DNA from: an uncultured Collinsella sp.
GTDB lineage: Bacteria; Actinomycetota; Coriobacteriia; Coriobacteriales; Coriobacteriaceae
NCBI GenBank assembly: GCA_900548495.1
Contig: URKT01000001.1
Span: 1-47,210, forward strand
DNA: 47,210 bases
Direction of reading: 5' to 3'
Shown here: piece after piece, positions 13,974-23,184 of the stretch
Position numbering within the stretch: position 1 is the first letter of the stretch
Layout: each line of letters opens with the position of its first letter
The notes under the pieces: model-generated
Seen by the model: the letters and a program-made list of their open reading frames with translations, nothing else
What the model was told of the DNA's origin: nothing
The model's database searches: none
Program-made: the position numbers and the translations under genes

Positions 13974-16631
13974 TTAGGCGCCGAGCGCGGTCTTAGCGGC
14001 CGCGAGGGCATCGGCGATACCGGCAGCGTTCTTGCCACCGGCCTGGGCCATGTTGGGACGGCCACCACCGCGACCGTCAACCAGGCCCGCGATCTGCTTG
14101 ATCACGTTACCGGCGTGGAACCCGGCCTTCACGGCGTCATCGGAGCCGGCGGCGAGCAGGGCCGGAGTGCCCTTCTCAGTCACGCTGGCGACGACACAAG
14201 CGACAGGGCCGGCGACCTTCTGGTGCACGGTATCCCATACGTTGCGCAGGTCGGCAGCCTCAAGGCCTTGGAGCTCAGCGACGACGAGCTTGTAGCCGCC
14301 GAGCTCGACGGCACCCTCGATGGCACTGGAAATAGCGTCGGAGGAGCCACCGGTCAGAGCCTTTTTGAGCTTGTTGGACGTCTCGCGCAGCTCGGCCTGC
14401 AGGTTCTCCACGCGGGCGGGAACCTCGTCGACGCGGCACTTGAGCGCAGCGGCGGCGGCGTCAACGAGCGCCAGGCGGTCGGCCATATAGTCGAGGGCAC
14501 CCTTAGAGGTCACAGCCTCGATACGGCGGACATTGGAGCCTGTGGAGGACTCGGAAATGATCTTGAACAGGCCGATCTCGGCGGTGTTGGCAGCGTGCGT
14601 GCCACCGCAGAGCTCGCGAGAGAACGGCTGGTCCTCGGCGCCCACGGAGACGACGCGGACGACATCGCCGTACTTCTCGCCAAACAGAGCGACAGCGCCG
14701 GCAGCCTTAGCCTCGTCGATGCCCATGACACGGGTCACGACCGGCTTAGAAGCGAAGATCTGCTGGTTGACCAGGTCCTCGACAGCCTTGAGCTGCTCGG
14801 AGGACAGGGCCTCGAAGTGCGTGAAGTCAAAGCGCAGGTGCTCGGGCGTCACCAGCGAGCCGGCCTGGGAGACGTGCTCGCCCAGGACCTGCTTAAGGGC
14901 AGCGTCGAGCAGGTGCGTGGCGGTGTGGTTGCGGCGCAGGAAGCCACGGCGCTCGGCGTCGAGCGCGGCGGTAACAGCGGCACCGAGAGTCAGCGTGCCC
15001 TCGGCAACGTGCGCGACGTGGGCATACAGGCCGTTGTGGTTCTTGGTGTCGGCAACGGTCAGAACAACGCCCTCGGCGGAAAGCTTGCCGGCATCGCCCT
15101 GCTGGCCACCCATCTCGGCATAGAACGGGGTGCGGTCGAGCACGACCTCGACATCCTCGCCGGCGGCAGCGGACTCGACGGACTCGCCGTTGCGCACGAT
15201 GGCGACAACCTTGGCGCCCTCGATCACATCGTTGTCATAGCCGTCGAACTCGGTCGCTGCGACCTTGTCCGAAAGCTCGACCCACACGTCGTTGAAGCTG
15301 CCCCAGGCGTCGCCCTTGGCATTGGCGCGGGCGCGGGCCTTCTGGTCCTCCATGCAGGCAGTGAAGCCGTCCATGTCGAGGTCGTGGCCAGCGGTGCCGG
15401 CGATCTCGACGGTCAGATCGATGGGGAAACCAAAGGTGTCGTGCAGCTTAAAGGCGACATCGCCCGGAAGCACGGCGCCCTCGGCAAGCGCTGCCAGGGC
15501 CTCGTCCAGATAGACGCGGCCGTTGTCGAGCGTCGTGGAGAAGCGCTCCTCCTCGGAGGCAACGATACCCTTGACGAGCGCGACGTTCTTGAGCAGCTCG
15601 GGATAGGCCTCGCCCATCTGAGCGTTAACCTCGTCGATGAACTTGGTCAGGAAAGCGCCCTCGATGCCCAGCAGGCGACCGTGGAACACGGCACGACGGA
15701 GCAGGCGGCGAAGGACGTACTCGCGACCCTCGTTACCGGGGAGGATGCCATCCGAAATCATAAAGTCGACGGCACGGGAGTGGTCGGCGATGATGCGCAG
15801 CGAGCGGCTGGCACCGGAGTAATCGTCGGCGTCATAGGTCTTGCCGCTGATCTCCTCGCCCAGCTTGATGAGATGCTGCATCAGATCGCCGTCGTAGTTA
15901 GCGGTCTTGTGCTGCATGATGGCGGCCATGCGCTCCAGGCCCATGCCCGTATCGAGGTTGCGGTGCGGCAGCTCCGGCATGGAGCCGTCCTCCTGGCGGT
16001 CATACTGGGTAAAGACGAGGTTCCAGAACTCCAGGAAGCGGTCGCAGTCGCAACCGGGCTTGCAGTCGGGGCTGCCGCAACCGACCTCCTCGCCCATGTC
16101 AAAGTAGATCTCGGAGCACGGACCGCAGGGGCCGGTGGGGCCAGCGGCCCAGAAGTTGTCATCCTCGCCCAGGCGGGAGATGTGGTCCTCGGCAACGCCC
16201 AGGGAGCGCCACACATCGTGGGTCTCGTCGTCCTCGGTAAAGACGGTGAAGTACAGGCGGTCGAGCGGCAGCTTGAACTCCTTGGTAATAAGCTCAAAGG
16301 CCCAAGCGCAGGCCTGCTGCTTGGAGACGCCGCCAAAGGAGAAGTCGCCGAGCATCTCGAAGAAGGACAGGTGACGGCCGTCCTCGCCGATGCAATCGAT
16401 GTCGTTGGTGCGGACGCACTTCTGGCAGGAGATAGCGCCGATCTCCTTCATGGTCTTCTTGCCCTGGTAGTACTCCTTAAACTGGTTCATGCCGGCGTTG
16501 GCAAGCAGCAGCGAAGGATCGTCGGGGACGAGGGACGAAGAAGGATAGAGCTTAAGACCGCGCTCCTCAAAGAAGTTGAGGAACTTGGAGCGGATCTCGG
16601 CCGTAGTCATTGACGGGTAGTCAGCACTCAT
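13974..16631 (-). CDS. alaS: Alanine--tRNA ligase
   Basis: An 885-residue protein beginning MSADYPSMTTAEIRSKFLNF. It has the class II catalytic core (FFEERGLKLYPSSSLVPDDPSLLLANAGMNQF is spread over residues 20-50), the insertion CGSPDCKPGCDCDRFLEFWN, an editing domain with RRNHTATHLLDAAL and CGGTHAANT, and a C-terminal C-Ala domain with GGRGGGRPNMAQAGG. It charges tRNA-Ala and removes mischarged Ser and Gly. The start at 16631 has GAGGAG upstream; the frame stays open farther upstream but runs into the terminator of the next gene. It heads alaS-ruvX-mltG-yqeG-aroK-aroB-like. Confidence 0.97.
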   Translation of the reverse strand: MSADYPSMTTAEIRSKFLNFFEERGLKLYPSSSLVPDDPSLLLANAGMNQFKEYYQGKKTMKEIGAISCQKCVRTNDIDCIGEDGRHLSFFEMLGDFSFGGVSKQQACAWAFELITKEFKLPLDRLYFTVFTEDDETHDVWRSLGVAEDHISRLGEDDNFWAAGPTGPCGPCSEIYFDMGEEVGCGSPDCKPGCDCDRFLEFWNLVFTQYDRQEDGSMPELPHRNLDTGMGLERMAAIMQHKTANYDGDLMQHLIKLGEEISGKTYDADDYSGASRSLRIIADHSRAVDFMISDGILPGNEGREYVLRRLLRRAVFHGRLLGIEGAFLTKFIDEVNAQMGEAYPELLKNVALVKGIVASEEERFSTTLDNGRVYLDEALAALAEGAVLPGDVAFKLHDTFGFPIDLTVEIAGTAGHDLDMDGFTACMEDQKARARANAKGDAWGSFNDVWVELSDKVAATEFDGYDNDVIEGAKVVAIVRNGESVESAAAGEDVEVVLDRTPFYAEMGGQQGDAGKLSAEGVVLTVADTKNHNGLYAHVAHVAEGTLTLGAAVTAALDAERRGFLRRNHTATHLLDAALKQVLGEHVSQAGSLVTPEHLRFDFTHFEALSSEQLKAVEDLVNQQIFASKPVVTRVMGIDEAKAAGAVALFGEKYGDVVRVVSVGAEDQPFSRELCGGTHAANTAEIGLFKIISESSTGSNVRRIEAVTSKGALDYMADRLALVDAAAAALKCRVDEVPARVENLQAELRETSNKLKKALTGGSSDAISSAIEGAVELGGYKLVVAELQGLEAADLRNVWDTVHQKVAGPVACVVASVTEKGTPALLAAGSDDAVKAGFHAGNVIKQIAGLVDGRGGGRPNMAQAGGKNAAGIADALAAAKTALGA

Positions 16632-16677
16632 AGAGGGAATCTCCTCGGTTTCACATCGAAACAGTTCAAACGTAACG

Positions 16678-16705
16678 ATATTACCATCCCGCCGCGCCCA
16701 TGCAA
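16678..16705 (-). promoter_or_regulatory. Probable alaS promoter
   Basis: On the minus strand, TTGCAT (16705-16700) and TAATAT (16683-16678) lie 16 bp apart, 47 bp upstream of the alaS start and immediately downstream of the terminator of the preceding gene. No T-box features precede alaS. Confidence 0.45.
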
Positions 16706-16733
16706 AAAAGAGGGCCGCCAAACAGCGACCCTC
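16704..16733 (-). terminator. Terminator after the AI-2E permease gene
   Basis: A 9-bp stem (GAGGGTCGC with GCGGCCCTC, one T-G pair) and a 6-base loop, then six T on the minus strand. It lies 50 bp after the permease stop. Confidence 0.85.
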
Positions 16734-16782
16734 CAGCGAAATTGCATGTTGGCACGTATGAATGTTAACCCGAATTACCCCG

Positions 16783-18192
16783 CTAGTTGTCGTCATCGTC
16801 CATGGAGCCGTCGATGCCGGTTTTGGTATCGTCGTCCGAGTTGGAGTCATCGTCTTTGGCGAAGGGGTTCTTGAAGAAGCCCGTGGCATCGGGCTGCAGA
16901 CCAGAGAGCTTAATCCAGGGATTATCGAGCTCGGGCTTGGGCATGGCCTTGGCCTCGGGCGCAGTCTCGTTGCCGATGAGCTCAGACTCGTAGATGAAGG
17001 TGTCGTCGCCGAGCGCGTCGTAGGCGGCGACCGGGTTGCCATCGGCATCGCGGTACGGCGTGCCCTTAAACACGGCGCCGTCATAGGCCACAAGCTGGCG
17101 GCCGGTCTCATTCTCGAAGTAGTACACGAAGATACCCTTGAGGGCCGCACACAGCGGGATGGCAATAATCATGCCGATGGGGCCCATGAGTGCCGAGCCA
17201 ATAACGAGCGCCGTGAGGCTCATGATGGGATGCACCTGCACCGAGCTCTGCATGACCTTGGGCGAAATGACGTTATCGGTGACGTTTTGCGCGACCATCG
17301 TCACGATGAGCGTCCATAACGCCAACATAGGGCTGAACATGAAACCGAGCACTGTGGCGATTGCTGCGCTCACCCAAGGACCGACGACCGGAACCAAATG
17401 CAAGATGCCGGTAAAGATAGCCATGAGCGCCGCATACGGATGGCCGATGATCATAAAACCGATAAAGGCGAGGAAACCACCGCAGATGGACGTCACGACC
17501 ATACCGCGCATGTAGCCGCCGACAGAGCGAGAAAGAATGGCGACCATAAAGCGGTACGAGGTCTCCTTCTCCTGACCGATGATGGTGCAAATCTCGTGGT
17601 GCATGCGAGGGTAGTCGCAGGCCATCCAGTAGGCAAGCACCAGACCAAGGAAGATCACGAACAACTGCGAGGCCGTATTGGTGATGAGCGGGAACACACC
17701 GCGGCCAAGCTCGGCAGCAATCTGAGACACATACTTCGATGCCACGGCAACCAGCGACGAAAGATTATCGTCCAAATACTCCTTGAGCGGCGTGTTGTTG
17801 AGCGTCTTGGCATGCGAGATCATCTCGTTGAGATCGCCACCTGCAACACGAAGCTGCTCGGGCAGGCGGCTCAGGACTTCCATGATCTGACCAAAGAGAA
17901 TCGGCGACAAGATGCAAACGACACCGACGAGCACGGCAACAACAACAATAAGCGCGATAAGCGAACCGATGCCGCGATTCACGCCATGGTGCTCGAGCCA
18001 ATTGGTGATCGGGGACATCACAAAAGCAATGATGGAGCCGACGGCAAGAAACTCAATAACCGGTGCCAGGATGCCCATAAGGTTAAAGATGACAGCAGCA
18101 ATAACAATGCAGCCGACAACAGCCCAAATGCGCAGCGTCAGAATGCGGGTGTCGCGCAGCACGCGATCGGTTTGTTGGGGGTGCTCACTCAT
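16783..18192 (-). CDS. AI-2E family transporter
   Basis: A 469-residue membrane protein. Hydrophobic segments are spread over residues 22-370, arranged as in the AI-2E exporter/DUF20 family: paired helices at the N-terminus, a cytoplasmic stretch (residues about 110-165), then further helices containing HLVPVVGPWVSAAIA, DNVISPKVMQSSVQVHPIMS and GPIGMIIAIPLCAALKGIF, which are the family's signature blocks. The C-terminal 100 residues are soluble and acidic, ending in a run of Asp. Members are permeases with uncertain substrates (signal molecules or Na+/H+ exchange in some). Its start overlaps the sigB stop by 4 bp, so it is cotranscribed with the stress sigma factor. Confidence 0.88.
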   Translation of the reverse strand: MSEHPQQTDRVLRDTRILTLRIWAVVGCIVIAAVIFNLMGILAPVIEFLAVGSIIAFVMSPITNWLEHHGVNRGIGSLIALIVVVAVLVGVVCILSPILFGQIMEVLSRLPEQLRVAGGDLNEMISHAKTLNNTPLKEYLDDNLSSLVAVASKYVSQIAAELGRGVFPLITNTASQLFVIFLGLVLAYWMACDYPRMHHEICTIIGQEKETSYRFMVAILSRSVGGYMRGMVVTSICGGFLAFIGFMIIGHPYAALMAIFTGILHLVPVVGPWVSAAIATVLGFMFSPMLALWTLIVTMVAQNVTDNVISPKVMQSSVQVHPIMSLTALVIGSALMGPIGMIIAIPLCAALKGIFVYYFENETGRQLVAYDGAVFKGTPYRDADGNPVAAYDALGDDTFIYESELIGNETAPEAKAMPKPELDNPWIKLSGLQPDATGFFKNPFAKDDDSNSDDDTKTGIDGSMDDDDN

Positions 18193-18980
18193 GAACGAAT
18201 CATCACTCCGTCGGGGTCGATCTTGTCCTGAATCTTCTTAAGCGTGCGGCGCAGCAGACGCGAAACCTGCACCTGAGAAATACCCAGTTTCTTGGCGATC
18301 TCGATCTGGGTCATGCCCTTCACAAAACGCAGCTCGATCACCTCGCGCTCGCGCGGCGAAAAATCACGGATGGCTTCCTCGATCACTAGGCGGTCATCGG
18401 TAAAGTCGAGCTCGTTGTCGTCGTCGGCGTAACGGTCGAGAATCGAGGGAGCATCGTCGGAATCGGACGCACCAGGAGCCTCGATGGGCACCGAGGTATA
18501 GGCCGAAGACGATTCCATAGCCTCGAGGACCTCATCGACAGTCACATCTAGATACTCAGCGATCTCCTCAACCTTGGGCGAACGCTGCAGCTCGTTGGTA
18601 AGTTTGTCAGTAGCCTGGTTGACCTTGGCAGAGAGCTCCTGCAGGCGACGCGGAACGCGCACACTCCAGCCCTTGTCGCGGAAATGGCGTTTGATCTCGC
18701 CCAGGATAGTGGGTGTCGCAAACGTCGTGAACTCGAGCCCGCGCTCGGGATCAAAGCGGTCGATAGCCTTGAGCAGGCCCAGATAGCCAACCTGCATCAG
18801 ATCATCGAGCGGCTCGCCGCGGTTCTTAAATTTGTTGGCAAGAAACCTTACCAGGTTCATGTGGGACATGACGAGCTGCTCGCGTGCGTCCGGGTCACCG
18901 GTCTCTTTATAGCGACGAAACAGCTCGCGGGTTTTCTCCTTGTCCCAAGCGGTCTTACCGCTCCGGGAACGTTCGGTCAT
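18189..18980 (-). CDS. sigB: SigB/SigF-type RNA polymerase sigma factor
   Basis: A 263-residue group 3 sigma factor. Region 2 contains REQLVMSHMNLVRFLANKFK, DDLMQVGYLGLLKAIDRFDP and FTTFATPTILGEIKRHFRD. Region 3 follows (VRVPRRLQELSAKVNQA) and region 4 has SPREREVIELRFVKGMTQIEIAKKL with GISQVQVSRLLRRTLKKI. These match the general-stress/sporulation sigma family. The gene just upstream encodes an RsbW-like protein, so activity is probably controlled by partner switching. A short acidic linker between regions 3 and 4 (about 173-195, DSDDAPSILDRYADDDNE) is notable. Confidence 0.95.
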   Translation of the reverse strand: MTERSRSGKTAWDKEKTRELFRRYKETGDPDAREQLVMSHMNLVRFLANKFKNRGEPLDDLMQVGYLGLLKAIDRFDPERGLEFTTFATPTILGEIKRHFRDKGWSVRVPRRLQELSAKVNQATDKLTNELQRSPKVEEIAEYLDVTVDEVLEAMESSSAYTSVPIEAPGASDSDDAPSILDRYADDDNELDFTDDRLVIEEAIRDFSPREREVIELRFVKGMTQIEIAKKLGISQVQVSRLLRRTLKKIQDKIDPDGVMIRS

Positions 18981-18981
18981 A

Positions 18982-19359
18982 TTAGATATCCGCCTTGAGG
19001 TCGAGGGAAAGCGTCAGGGGCGCCGCAGTCTTTTCGTAGGAATCGCACACGCTCGCCAAAATGAGCTCGGCATACACCGCAGCCTGGTCGTCTTCATCGA
19101 CCGTAGCCTGATCGCCAAAGGTAATAGTCATGCCAACGTGGGTCTCATCGACATCGAATTTGATGGTGATGTCATCGCAGTCGACCGCGGTGCAACCAAA
19201 GATGAAAGCCTCCTCGGCAGCCATGCGGATGTCCTCGATGCGATCGACAGACATGGAACACAGGGCACCAACGTTGGCTGCCGTCATGCGCACAAGGCGA
19301 GCGAGACGCGGGTCGCCGGCAACGGTCAGCGTGATGGGGCAGATTGCTTCGCTACTCAT
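18982..19359 (-). CDS. RsbW-like anti-sigma factor homologue
   Basis: A 125-residue protein with the fold pattern of GHKL anti-sigma factors: an N-terminal strand (ITLTVAGDPRLARLVRMTAA), a helix DIRMAAEEAFIFGC corresponding to the N-box, and a C-terminal strand AAPLTLSLDLKADI. In canonical RsbW the N-box is ExxxNAxxH; here it is EEAFIFG, so the Mg-coordinating Asn is missing, and the glycine-rich G-boxes are not recognisable. It may bind the sigma factor without being a kinase. It is followed by sigB after one base and overlaps the DUF948 gene by 8 bp. No STAS-type antagonist is encoded in the window. Confidence 0.72.
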   Translation of the reverse strand: MSSEAICPITLTVAGDPRLARLVRMTAANVGALCSMSVDRIEDIRMAAEEAFIFGCTAVDCDDITIKFDVDETHVGMTITFGDQATVDEDDQAAVYAELILASVCDSYEKTAAPLTLSLDLKADI

Positions 19360-19939
19360 CGCAGGACTCCTCAGAGGTCTCGGCGGGCGTATAGGTGTAA
19401 TACTGAGCCGACTTGGCTACAGACTTCTGGCCATCATCGTCGCCCGCGGCGGCCTCGTCCTCGCCAATTAGGACGCGCTCGGTAGGCCGCTCTGCCTCCG
19501 CAGCAGCAGCGGCGAGCTTGCGCTCGGTGTCAGCTGCAGGAGCCTTCACCTTATTGAAGAGCTTCTGAACAGCACCGGCGGCAGAGTCGGTCACGCTCGA
19601 CACAGCATTGCTGGCCTCGGACATGCTGCCCGTAACCTCGGAAATGTCGCGAACCACGGCTTCGACCTCTACGAGATTGGAGGTAAGAGCATCAACTGCC
19701 GTCTTGCTCGACTTAAGCAGCGGCTCCATCTGGGCAAGCGCCGGCGTAAGCTCATCGACAGCGCCATCGAGCTTTGCCACCACAGGCTGAGCCTCGGCGA
19801 TGGTGTTGTTAAGGTCGTTCACGGTCTTATCGAGCGAGTCGACAACGGTGCGGGTCTTACGCAGGGTAAGCGCGAGCTCAACGATAGCCCACACGCCGGC
19901 AACGGCGAGCAACAGCAGGGCGATTTGAATGGGACTCAT
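19352..19939 (-). CDS. DUF948 domain-containing membrane protein
   Basis: A 195-residue protein starting MSPIQIALLLLAVAGVWAIV, a single N-terminal membrane helix, followed by heptad-rich coiled coil (residues about 25-130) of the YtxG/DUF948 type (TVVDSLDKTVNDLNNTIAEA). The C-terminal third is Ala/Glu-rich and acidic. DUF948 proteins are linked to general stress in Firmicutes and their role is unknown. The start at 19939 has GGGAGG upstream. It is the first gene of the operon with the RsbW-like protein, sigB and the permease. Confidence 0.8.
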   Translation of the reverse strand: MSPIQIALLLLAVAGVWAIVELALTLRKTRTVVDSLDKTVNDLNNTIAEAQPVVAKLDGAVDELTPALAQMEPLLKSSKTAVDALTSNLVEVEAVVRDISEVTGSMSEASNAVSSVTDSAAGAVQKLFNKVKAPAADTERKLAAAAAEAERPTERVLIGEDEAAAGDDDGQKSVAKSAQYYTYTPAETSEESCDE

Positions 19940-20039
19940 ACAAGCCTCCCAAAGGAATCGAAATACAGACGGTTTCCATGGTACCCCAAAGGGGACCGAA
20001 CATGCCAAGAGCAGCAACGTGGGACAAAATTATCAGCAG

Positions 20040-21389
20040 CTACTTCGGTGCATTCCCGCTGCGGTCGCGTTCACTTTGCTCTACGCGCCACTCTTCCCAA
20101 CCGCGGCCGGCAGGCTGCCAGAACGCGCCGCGCTCCAGTCCCTCGGGCAAATAGCGCTGATCGACCCAGCCTTCGGGATAATCGTGCGGATACTTATACA
20201 CACCGTATTCATCGCTGCCCGGGCGATGGCGATCGCGCAGATAACTCGGCACCTCGCGAAGCCCACTAGAATGGATATCGGCCAGCGCCGCATCAATGGA
20301 CGCCTCACAGGCATTGGACTTAGGCGCCAAACAAACATAGAGCGCAGCCTGCGCGAGGTTAATACGGCACTCGGGATAGCCAATAACCTCGGCAGATTTA
20401 AACGCAGCATGCGCTATAAGAAGAGCCTGCGGATCGGCATTGCCAACATCCTCGGAAGCATGAATCATGATGCGGCGGGCGATAAACTTGGGATCCTCCC
20501 CCGCATCGATCATACGGGCAAGCCAATAGACGGTGGCATCGGGGTCGCTGCCACGCATGGATTTAATAAACGCACTGATAACGTCGTAGTGCATGTCGCC
20601 GTTTTTGTCATACGTAAAGCCGCGACGCGGGTTGGCGATCTTCACGTCATCCACGGTGATGGGATAGCGCTCCCCCGCCGCCGGCGCTGGCGTTCCCTCG
20701 GTATCGGGACGCGTGACGGCAATCTCGCTCGCAAGCTCGAGCGTCGTGAGCGCCGAGCGAGCGTCACCCGCTGCCAGCGTGCAGATGGTCTTGACCGTAT
20801 CCTCATCGGCCGAGAACTTACCGTTCAAGCCCTGCGGTGCCTCAAGCGCACGTTCAATAAGCGTGGCGATATCCTCATCCTTCAGATGCTCAAGCTCCAC
20901 GACGCGACCACGTGAGAGCAGTGCCGAGTTGACCTCGAAGTACGGATTCTCCGTCGTGGCGCCAATCATAATGACGGTACGGTTCTCAACCGCATGCAGC
21001 AAGGCATCCTGCTGAGACTTGGAAAAGCGGTGAATCTCGTCGATAAACAGGATGGTGCGACGGTCGTACGTATTCAGGCGCGTCTTGGCCTCGTCAATCA
21101 CGCGGCGCAAGTCCTTCACGGTACCCGTCACGGCGCTGACCTCGACAAACTCGCTCTTGGTATGGTTGGCGATAATATGGGCCAGCGTCGTCTTACCCGT
21201 ACCGGCAGGCCCGTACAGAATCACGCTCGAAAGCACATCGTGCTCAATCGCGGCACGCAGCCATGAACCCTTACCGACGGCCTTTTGCTGGCCCACGTAC
21301 TCGTCGAGCGAATTGGGTCGCATGCGCACCGCGAGCGGCGCATTTTTAAAGGAACGCTCGCGCGTCGAGGCAGAAAAAAGGTCGTCCAT
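20040..21389 (-). CDS. rarA: Replication-associated recombination protein A (RarA/MgsA)
   Basis: A 449-residue AAA+ ATPase, MDDLFSASTRERSFKNAPLA, with Walker A GPAGTGKT (60-67), Walker B LFIDEIHRF, sensor 1 GATTENPYFEVNSALLSRG and the C-terminal MgsA tetramerisation domain (MRGSDPDATVYWLARMIDAG... IMIHASEDVGNADP). RarA acts at stalled replication forks. In-frame starts at 21395 and 21407 lie just upstream; 21389 is preceded by GGGATGG and fits the family. The upstream neighbour is dgt, 60 bp away. Confidence 0.95.
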   Translation of the reverse strand: MDDLFSASTRERSFKNAPLAVRMRPNSLDEYVGQQKAVGKGSWLRAAIEHDVLSSVILYGPAGTGKTTLAHIIANHTKSEFVEVSAVTGTVKDLRRVIDEAKTRLNTYDRRTILFIDEIHRFSKSQQDALLHAVENRTVIMIGATTENPYFEVNSALLSRGRVVELEHLKDEDIATLIERALEAPQGLNGKFSADEDTVKTICTLAAGDARSALTTLELASEIAVTRPDTEGTPAPAAGERYPITVDDVKIANPRRGFTYDKNGDMHYDVISAFIKSMRGSDPDATVYWLARMIDAGEDPKFIARRIMIHASEDVGNADPQALLIAHAAFKSAEVIGYPECRINLAQAALYVCLAPKSNACEASIDAALADIHSSGLREVPSYLRDRHRPGSDEYGVYKYPHDYPEGWVDQRYLPEGLERGAFWQPAGRGWEEWRVEQSERDRSGNAPK

Positions 21390-21450
21390 AGCCATCCCGT
21401 GCATCAATCAAAAACGTTTTCAACTAACCAGTATACCGAATATATACGAA

Positions 21451-22698
21451 CTACCGTTCGTTAATATAGGTACGGTGCGGAAACTCCAGACCAGGGAACA
21501 GCTTGCTCGTCAGTTCGCAGAAATAACCGTCCGTCATGCTCGCGATATAATCCACCACGGCTTGATCCTTGTCGTCCTGCCAGGCATAGGTGCGATCGTA
21601 GTAGAAAAGCTGCTGCTCAATGCGCGAAATATGGTGCTTAAAGATGTACGAAGACTCGTCGCCTTCATTTATGTCCTGCAGGCAACGGTCGTAGAGCTTT
21701 ACGAACGCCTCGCGCAGCTCCGCCTCGGAATCGCCTTCGATACCGCCCTTGCTATAGATCTTCTCGTAGTTCTCGCGCTTGGCTCGGCGAATTTCCTCAA
21801 ACAGGTCCTCGCTCATCTCGATGCGCGGCTTACCATAGCTGTGCTCAACGATATCGATGGAGGCATGCGTGAGGATCCAACTGTTGTAGGCACCGCCCCG
21901 GCCATCATCAAAAGCGTCGGGCGAAAGCAGGCCCGCCGCGATCGCATCCTGACGGTCACGACCGACGTAGGCAAGGATATCCGAGATGCGGACCACACAG
22001 CCTTCGAGCGTCATGGGACGCAGGTGCTCAATTGCTCTATAGCCCGTGGCAATGCAATCCTCAACCGTCTGGTCAAACTGGTCAAAGGAGCTCATGTCCG
22101 AGAGCTCAAACACACGCTGCTCGTACTCGCCGTTATGGCATAGCACGCCGTCGAGCGTCTGGAGCGACACGTTGCGGCCATACAACGCGTCGAGCACGCG
22201 GACCGACTGCACGTTATGGAAAAAATAACGCCCCGTACGCTCATGATAGATATCGTTGACGAAGCGCTCGCCGGCATGGCCGAAAGGCGTGTGTCCCAAG
22301 TCGTGGCCCAGGCCAATCGCCTCGATCAGATCGCAGTTGAGCCCCAGGGCGCGACCGATATCGCGCGCAATGCGAGACACAAGCTGCACGTGCAAACCGC
22401 GGCGTGACAGATCGTCATTGCTACGGAAGCTAAAGACCTGCGTTTTACCTGCATAACGGGTGTACGCCGGAAGATGAAGAATCTTTTCAGTATCGCGCAT
22501 AAACGCCGGACGCATAAGCGTGCCTTTGTCGGCGGCGCGATCAATACGACGAATGACCTGATCATCGTTGCAACGATACGGGTTGACATAGCCCGAAGCA
22601 CGATCGGCGACAATGCGCTCGACTAGTTCGGGCGACAACGCCGAGGGAATACGGTCCATGCGCGCCTTAATGACGGCCGTTTCTTGATTAGATGCCAT
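21451..22698 (-). CDS. dgt: Deoxyguanosinetriphosphate triphosphohydrolase (HD domain)
   Basis: A 415-residue HD-superfamily protein. The metal site is visible as RRGLHVQLVSRIARDIGRAL (His) and AIGLGHDLGHTPFGHAGE (HD plus His), preceded by RDTEKILHLPAYTRYAGKTQ. A later Asp (VVRISDILAYVGRD) completes the site. These proteins split dNTPs into the deoxynucleoside and triphosphate. The start at 22698 is preceded by AAGGAGC; an upstream start would lie within that site. Confidence 0.92.
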   Translation of the reverse strand: MASNQETAVIKARMDRIPSALSPELVERIVADRASGYVNPYRCNDDQVIRRIDRAADKGTLMRPAFMRDTEKILHLPAYTRYAGKTQVFSFRSNDDLSRRGLHVQLVSRIARDIGRALGLNCDLIEAIGLGHDLGHTPFGHAGERFVNDIYHERTGRYFFHNVQSVRVLDALYGRNVSLQTLDGVLCHNGEYEQRVFELSDMSSFDQFDQTVEDCIATGYRAIEHLRPMTLEGCVVRISDILAYVGRDRQDAIAAGLLSPDAFDDGRGGAYNSWILTHASIDIVEHSYGKPRIEMSEDLFEEIRRAKRENYEKIYSKGGIEGDSEAELREAFVKLYDRCLQDINEGDESSYIFKHHISRIEQQLFYYDRTYAWQDDKDQAVVDYIASMTDGYFCELTSKLFPGLEFPHRTYINER

Positions 22699-22729
22699 GG
22701 CATGCTCCTTAAGAAGGATGCGCAATCGG

Positions 22730-23152
22730 TTACAATGTGCAGCCCACGACCTCGATTATGGCAAAAATCGGCACTAAAAACGGGAGCAATGGCAGGGAGC
22801 GCGATTTTGTGAAGAGGCAGGAGAGGGCCAGGGCCAGGAGTGCGACGGCAAATGCCACGATGCCACCCATAGGGTCGAGCGTGCAAAGCGCGAAGAGCGC
22901 CTTGGCATCCCCCATGCCGATGCCCGGCGCGTGGCGAAGGCGCCGCCAGAGCGACTCAGTGAGCACAAGGGCAAGGTAGACGATGACCGCAAGACCGGCG
23001 TGGTCAAGCGCCGTATTAACACCTTTGTCGAGCCAAACGCCTGCTAACGCCGCCACGGCACACGCGCCGGCAAGCTCATTGGGAAAGCGTCGCTCACGGG
23101 CATCAACCACCGCACCGGCAAAGATGCAAATCCAAAATGGGATGTAGGACAT
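22730..23152 (-). CDS. A24 family prepilin peptidase (single-domain)
   Basis: A 140-residue membrane protein with the two catalytic aspartates of type 4 prepilin peptidases: Asp17 in VVDARERRFPNEL and Asp82 in GIGMGDAKALF (GxGD). Four to five hydrophobic segments surround them. It lacks the N-terminal methyltransferase domain of PilD, so it is of the CpaA/TadV type that processes Flp or pseudopilins. No pilus genes are near it, so its substrate is encoded elsewhere. It follows the glycosyltransferase terminator and precedes dgt by 31 bp. Confidence 0.85.
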   Translation of the reverse strand: MSYIPFWICIFAGAVVDARERRFPNELAGACAVAALAGVWLDKGVNTALDHAGLAVIVYLALVLTESLWRRLRHAPGIGMGDAKALFALCTLDPMGGIVAFAVALLALALSCLFTKSRSLPLLPFLVPIFAIIEVVGCTL

Positions 23153-23184
23153 TGTGCACCTCCATGGTCAGCTGCTCAAACGCA

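Noticed and set aside
14115..16613. Long open frame on the plus strand opposite alaS (832 codons)
   Set aside because: It is a GC-rich mirror of alaS: composition is repetitive Leu/Val/Gly/Glu, without domains or a ribosome site, while alaS matches its family throughout.
13974..17165. A 1063-residue AlaS with a long N-terminal extension
   Set aside because: The extension is the complement-frame of the AI-2E gene and crosses its terminator; the start at 16631 with GAGGAG fits.
19977..20003. GTACCCC-aaa-GGGG hairpin before the DUF948 gene
   Set aside because: Short, with one mismatch and no T run; may be chance.
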